Positions 32,109 through 34,552 of a stretch of DNA of 34,552 bases are shown piece after piece. The notes beneath the pieces were generated by a model, which did not search any database, was not told where the DNA came from, and was given only the letters and a program-made list of their open reading frames with translations. Source of the DNA: Patescibacteria group bacterium. Its GTDB lineage: Bacteria > Patescibacteriota > Patescibacteriia > UBA10025 > JAHIVO01. The position numbers and the translations under genes are program-made. The stretch is from positions 1 to 34,552 of the forward strand of contig JADFTK010000007.1 in NCBI GenBank assembly GCA_022560375.1. Reading direction: 5' to 3'. Each line of letters starts with the position of its first letter. Positions within the stretch are counted from its first letter, which is position 1.

Positions 32109-32207
32109 ATGTTTACAGGAATCATTACTCACGCCTGGAAAAAAGCGTTTCATATACTTAGGATTGATCGAATTATCAATCCCGCAGTCGACATTTCAGC
32201 TAAATAA
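32109..32207 (+). pseudogene. Vestige of riboflavin synthase (ribE), internally deleted
   Basis: A 32-codon frame starts MFTGIITH, the invariant start of riboflavin synthase alpha chains, then passes into unrelated-looking residues and ends INPAVDISAK before TAA. That end recalls the NxEVDxxAKY segment near the C-terminus of the enzyme. The normal protein has about 200 residues, so most of both barrels is gone. Its place, just after the FMN-controlled terminator and before ribH, is where ribE is often found. Confidence 0.6.
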
Positions 32208-32228
32208 ATCAAAGCTATAGAAAATTCT

Positions 32229-32672
32229 ATGAAAAAGATTGAAAAAATTAAAATTGCTATCATTAGCAGTTCTTTTCGTAATGAGGTTGCTGACAATCTT
32301 GAAAAACACTGTACCAAAACACTTAAAGAAAAAGGTTTATCAGACAAGCAGATAGAATTTTTTAGGGTTCCAGGATCTTTGGAAATACCTTTAGTGGCTA
32401 AGAGATTAGCCGCCAAAGGAAACTATGACGCTTTGATCACCTTCGGAGCAATACTAAAAGGAGAGACTTATCACTTTGAGCAGATCGCTGATGAATGCAT
32501 AAGGGGTTGTATGGCCGTATCTCGGCAGTACGCCATACCTGTTATTTTCGAAGTGCTGGCAGTTTATGACATACAACATGCCCTAGAGCGAGCAACCCGC
32601 ACCGTGGATAATAAGGGGGTTGAAGCGGCTTTAACAGCCTTAGAAATGATAAAAATAATGTCGAAAATATGA
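32229..32672 (+). CDS. ribH: 6,7-dimethyl-8-ribityllumazine synthase
   Basis: This is a 147-residue protein of usual length. It has the substrate loops SSSFRNEVADNL and VPGSLEIPL, and the catalytic His is H82 in AILKGETYHFEQIADE. RTVDNKGVEAA lies near the C-terminus. It condenses 3,4-dihydroxybutanone phosphate with the pyrimidine diamine; the usual assembly is an icosahedral or pentameric capsid. It is under the FMN riboswitch and overlaps ribB by four bases (ATGA). No SD precedes its ATG. Confidence 0.95.
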   Translation: MKKIEKIKIAIISSSFRNEVADNLEKHCTKTLKEKGLSDKQIEFFRVPGSLEIPLVAKRLAAKGNYDALITFGAILKGETYHFEQIADECIRGCMAVSRQYAIPVIFEVLAVYDIQHALERATRTVDNKGVEAALTALEMIKIMSKI

Positions 32673-33250
32673 ATCCCTTCTGCAGTATAGAAAAAGCTGT
32701 TGCAGAGATCAAAAAAGGCAAACCACTGATTCTGGTTGATAGCCCAAAACGTGAAAATGAGGGGGACCTATACATTCCTACGGACACGGCCACCCCGAAA
32801 ATTATTACCACCATGATTCGTTATGGTGGGGGCTTGGTCTGCTCTGCCATTACCAAACAGCAAGCTAACCGCCTATCCTTGCCACTGATGGTCTCTCCAA
32901 AGAAAAATACGGAAAAAACAAAAGTAAACTTTACCATTTCGGTAAACGCAAAAAAAGGCATTACTACTGGCGTATCGGCTTTTGACCGAGCCAAAACCAT
33001 CAAGGTCCTAGCTAATCCAAAATCAAAACCATCAGACCTTACTAGGCCAGGGCATGTTTTCGGGCTGGTCGCGAAACAAGGAGGCGTCCTAGAAAGAGAG
33101 GGCCATACCGAAACAGCAATTGATCTAGCTAGACTGGCTAATCTCACTCCAGCAGGGGTTTTGTGTGAGATCGTCAGGGATGACGGTAGAATGGCTAAAC
33201 TTAGAAGAGATATGTTTGATTGGTTTGGAGGAAAGAGGCATCAAAAATGA
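32669..33250 (+). CDS. ribB: 3,4-dihydroxy-2-butanone-4-phosphate synthase with a replaced C-terminus
   Basis: This is a 193-residue protein. Catalytic and metal-binding regions are present: KRENEGDL (28-34), TTGVSAFDRAKT (99-110), RPGHVFGL (126-133), REGHTETAIDLA (143-154) and CEIVRDDGRMAKL (166-178). From about residue 179 the family's closing segment (PDLxxFAxxHxLxxxSIxDLIxYR) is missing and RRDMFDWFGGKRHQK appears instead. The change coincides with a switch to AT-rich sequence near 33200. The core may remain active. The stop overlaps the next ATG (ATGA). It makes the four-carbon precursor for RibH; no GTP cyclohydrolase II domain is fused. Confidence 0.85.
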   Translation: MNPFCSIEKAVAEIKKGKPLILVDSPKRENEGDLYIPTDTATPKIITTMIRYGGGLVCSAITKQQANRLSLPLMVSPKKNTEKTKVNFTISVNAKKGITTGVSAFDRAKTIKVLANPKSKPSDLTRPGHVFGLVAKQGGVLEREGHTETAIDLARLANLTPAGVLCEIVRDDGRMAKLRRDMFDWFGGKRHQK

Positions 33251-33666
33251 AAACAATTTATTTAATAGGCAGTTTAAGAAATCCTAAAGTACCTAGTATA
33301 GGAAAAAGACTTAGAAGATTAGGGTTTTATGTTTTTGATGATTGGTTTGCAGCAGGGCCTGTTGCAGATGATTCATGGCAACAATATGAAAAACAAAAAG
33401 GACATACATATCCAGAAGGACTTAATGGATTAGCAGCAGAACATGTATATGAGTTTGATCGTAAACACATTAATAATGCAAATATTGGTATATTATATCT
33501 TCCAGCAGGCAAGTCAGGGCATCTAGAATTAGGTTATATGATTGGCCAGGGTAAGAAATGTTATATCTTATTTGATGAAGAACCAGATAGATGGGATGTG
33601 ATGTACAAATTTACAGATGGAGTGTTCTTTAATTTTGAAGATTTAGCAAAGGAGTTGGAGAAATGA
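33247..33666 (+). CDS. Nucleoside 2-deoxyribosyltransferase-like protein (phage type)
   Basis: This is a 139-residue protein from the ATG at 33247, chosen because AAGAGG lies about eight bases upstream. It begins KTIYLIGSLRN, has FDDW (30-33) and a GKSGHLELGYM segment (89-98) with the candidate nucleophile E94, matching the NDT family fold. Family members swap bases on 2'-deoxyribose. The gene is AT-rich, uses AGA/AGG arginine codons heavily and overlaps QueE by four bases, unlike host genes. A role in making a modified deoxynucleoside together with QueE is an inference. Confidence 0.75.
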   Translation: MKTIYLIGSLRNPKVPSIGKRLRRLGFYVFDDWFAAGPVADDSWQQYEKQKGHTYPEGLNGLAAEHVYEFDRKHINNANIGILYLPAGKSGHLELGYMIGQGKKCYILFDEEPDRWDVMYKFTDGVFFNFEDLAKELEK

Positions 33667-34412
33667 GAATTAGCGAAGACTTTTATAGTATACAAGGAGA
33701 AGGATTCAGTCAAGGAGTACCAGCTTACTTTATAAGGTTACAGGGATGTAATTTAATGTGTGGAGGGGTAGGTGGAGAAAAAGTTAAATCAGGAGAAGCA
33801 ACATGGTGGTGTGATACTGAAGCCGTTTGGAAACAAGGTAAACGGGTAAGTAATGAAGAATTAGTCGATAGAATTCAAGAAGCCGGGCAATTAGAACAAG
33901 TTTTAGATGGAGTAACTCATATGGTTTGGACTGGTGGAGAACCAACATTACCTTTACATGTGTCTGCAATAACTGGTTTTGTAAATTACATGAGAAATAC
34001 ATATGACGGTAATAGTATGTTTAATGAGATTGAAACAAACGCAACTGTGCATGTTAAACCTTATTTCTATCAAGGAATTATTCAACAAGTAAATTCTTCT
34101 CCTAAATTATCTAATAGTGGAGTACCAGATAATATGCGTATTAATCCAAGAGCACTTAAACAAGTAGCTGATCATTATAATGGTTGGTTTAAATTCGTAG
34201 TAACACACCGAGAAGATGTATTTGAAATAAAAAGAGATTTTATTAGACCTTATAATTTACCTCAATCTCAAGTTATTCTTATGCCAGGAGTGGATAACTT
34301 AAAAGAACTTCCAGAGAAGACAAAATTAGTTTATGAACTGGCTAAAGAATTTGGATATAGGGCTACGACAAGAGGTCAAATATTGGCTTGGGATAAGACA
34401 ACAGGCGTATAA
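33663..34412 (+). CDS. queE: 7-carboxy-7-deazaguanine synthase QueE, phage-like
   Basis: This is a 249-residue radical-SAM enzyme. It opens FYSIQGEGFSQGVPAYFIRLQGCN, with the iron-sulfur cysteines C29, C33 and C50. The spacing C-x3-C-x16-C has an insert compared with the chromosomal C-x3-C-x2-C form. MVWTGGEPTLP is the SAM-binding GGE motif, and SPKLS appears near residue 146. It converts carboxytetrahydropterin to CDG, the first 7-deazaguanine base. GGAG precedes the ATG. Inserted cysteine spacing and context suggest a phage origin. Confidence 0.88.
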   Translation: MRISEDFYSIQGEGFSQGVPAYFIRLQGCNLMCGGVGGEKVKSGEATWWCDTEAVWKQGKRVSNEELVDRIQEAGQLEQVLDGVTHMVWTGGEPTLPLHVSAITGFVNYMRNTYDGNSMFNEIETNATVHVKPYFYQGIIQQVNSSPKLSNSGVPDNMRINPRALKQVADHYNGWFKFVVTHREDVFEIKRDFIRPYNLPQSQVILMPGVDNLKELPEKTKLVYELAKEFGYRATTRGQILAWDKTTGV

Positions 34413-34413
34413 A

Positions 34414-34552
34414 ATGAAAATTATATTAAAGAAACGAGTAGGAGAACTGTGTAATATATTTAAATATGTTAGAGATATTAATGATGAGACAATTATAACA
34501 ATAAATAATAAGGGCATGTTTATACGATTTATTGATAACACAAGTGTTATGT
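34414..34552 (+). CDS. Start of a PCNA-like sliding clamp (partial)
   Basis: Forty-six residues are visible before the window ends, starting MKIILKKRVGELCNIFKYVR. The pattern of a helix, then an acidic turn (DINDE), then strands with NNKGMFIRFIDNTSV matches the first subdomain of PCNA-type clamps in archaea and phages (helix, E/D, beta, G-x-x-I/M-x-x-D-x-x-x-V). It starts one base after the QueE stop. The partial length keeps this tentative. Confidence 0.45.
   Translation, partial: MKIILKKRVGELCNIFKYVRDINDETIITINNKGMFIRFIDNTSVM

Noticed and set aside
31998-32207. 69-codon plus-strand ORF through the FMN riboswitch
   Set aside because: Its first half is the aptamer and terminator sequence; only the last 32 codons from 32109 resemble a protein (riboflavin synthase remnant).
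1-34552. CRISPR arrays, insertion-sequence transposases, classic toxin-antitoxin or restriction systems
   Set aside because: No regularly spaced direct repeats and no recognisable transposase, Cas, toxin or methylase motifs on either strand.

Overview
The window reads as a piece of a Candidate Phyla Radiation (Patescibacteria, most likely Parcubacteria-type) chromosome. This is inferred from gene content and style, not from a phylogenetic marker: tightly packed genes, a DUF4012 protein inside an exopolysaccharide locus, an S8 protease with FG-GAP-like repeats, a degenerate HtrA-like protein, and chromosomal genes that mostly start without a Shine-Dalgarno (SD) sequence and sometimes without any leader.

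Layout. Positions 1-1350 are decayed: a lipase-maturation-factor pseudogene with in-frame stops (minus), the C-terminal stub of a GT4 glycosyltransferase (plus), and a chimeric ORF joining the front of a UDP-sugar dehydrogenase to the back of a GT2 glycosyltransferase. From 1341 to 12541 the minus strand carries two SDR sugar-nucleotide enzymes, a polyprenyl-phosphate GT2, GtrA, an S8 protease, an HtrA-like protein that has lost its catalytic triad, a polytopic membrane protein, a PH-domain protein, lepA and murJ. A 38-codon membrane-peptide ORF lies on the plus strand between the PH gene and lepA.

From about 12.6 to 15.3 kb lies an unusual island. It has five small genes on the minus strand (two predicted membrane proteins, a lipoprotein, two 42-residue peptides), most with strong SD sequences, separated by modular inverted repeats that include an exact 59-bp duplication. 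At one end is a promoter-driven structured RNA candidate next to murJ. At the other end is a consensus promoter followed by a terminator. The RNA candidate and the distal leader share 11 nt of perfect complementarity.

From 15.38 to 23.1 kb is a minus-strand exopolysaccharide operon: DUF4012, three GT4 glycosyltransferases, a Wzz-like protein and a polyprenyl glycosylphosphotransferase. It is followed by the RNase P RNA gene with a well-defined promoter. Then come a frameshifted glycerophosphodiesterase, an alpha/beta hydrolase, RNase HI, RecJ, a methyltransferase, a VOC protein, an FTR1 iron permease, Dus and a Nudix hydrolase. A tRNA cluster (Thr, Pro, fMet and a tRNA-like gene) follows; its tRNA-Thr has a 71-nt GC-rich hairpin in the D arm. 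An FMN riboswitch controls ribH and ribB and is preceded by a vestige of riboflavin synthase.

At about 33.2 kb, inside the 3' end of ribB, the sequence changes character to AT-rich, SD-led, overlapping genes of phage type: a nucleoside deoxyribosyltransferase-like protein, QueE and the start of a PCNA-like clamp. This is either a real insertion or recombination boundary or an assembly join. The main candidates for something undescribed are the hairpin-punctuated small-gene island with its RNA, the interrupted tRNA-Thr, and the 7-deazaguanine-type phage module.
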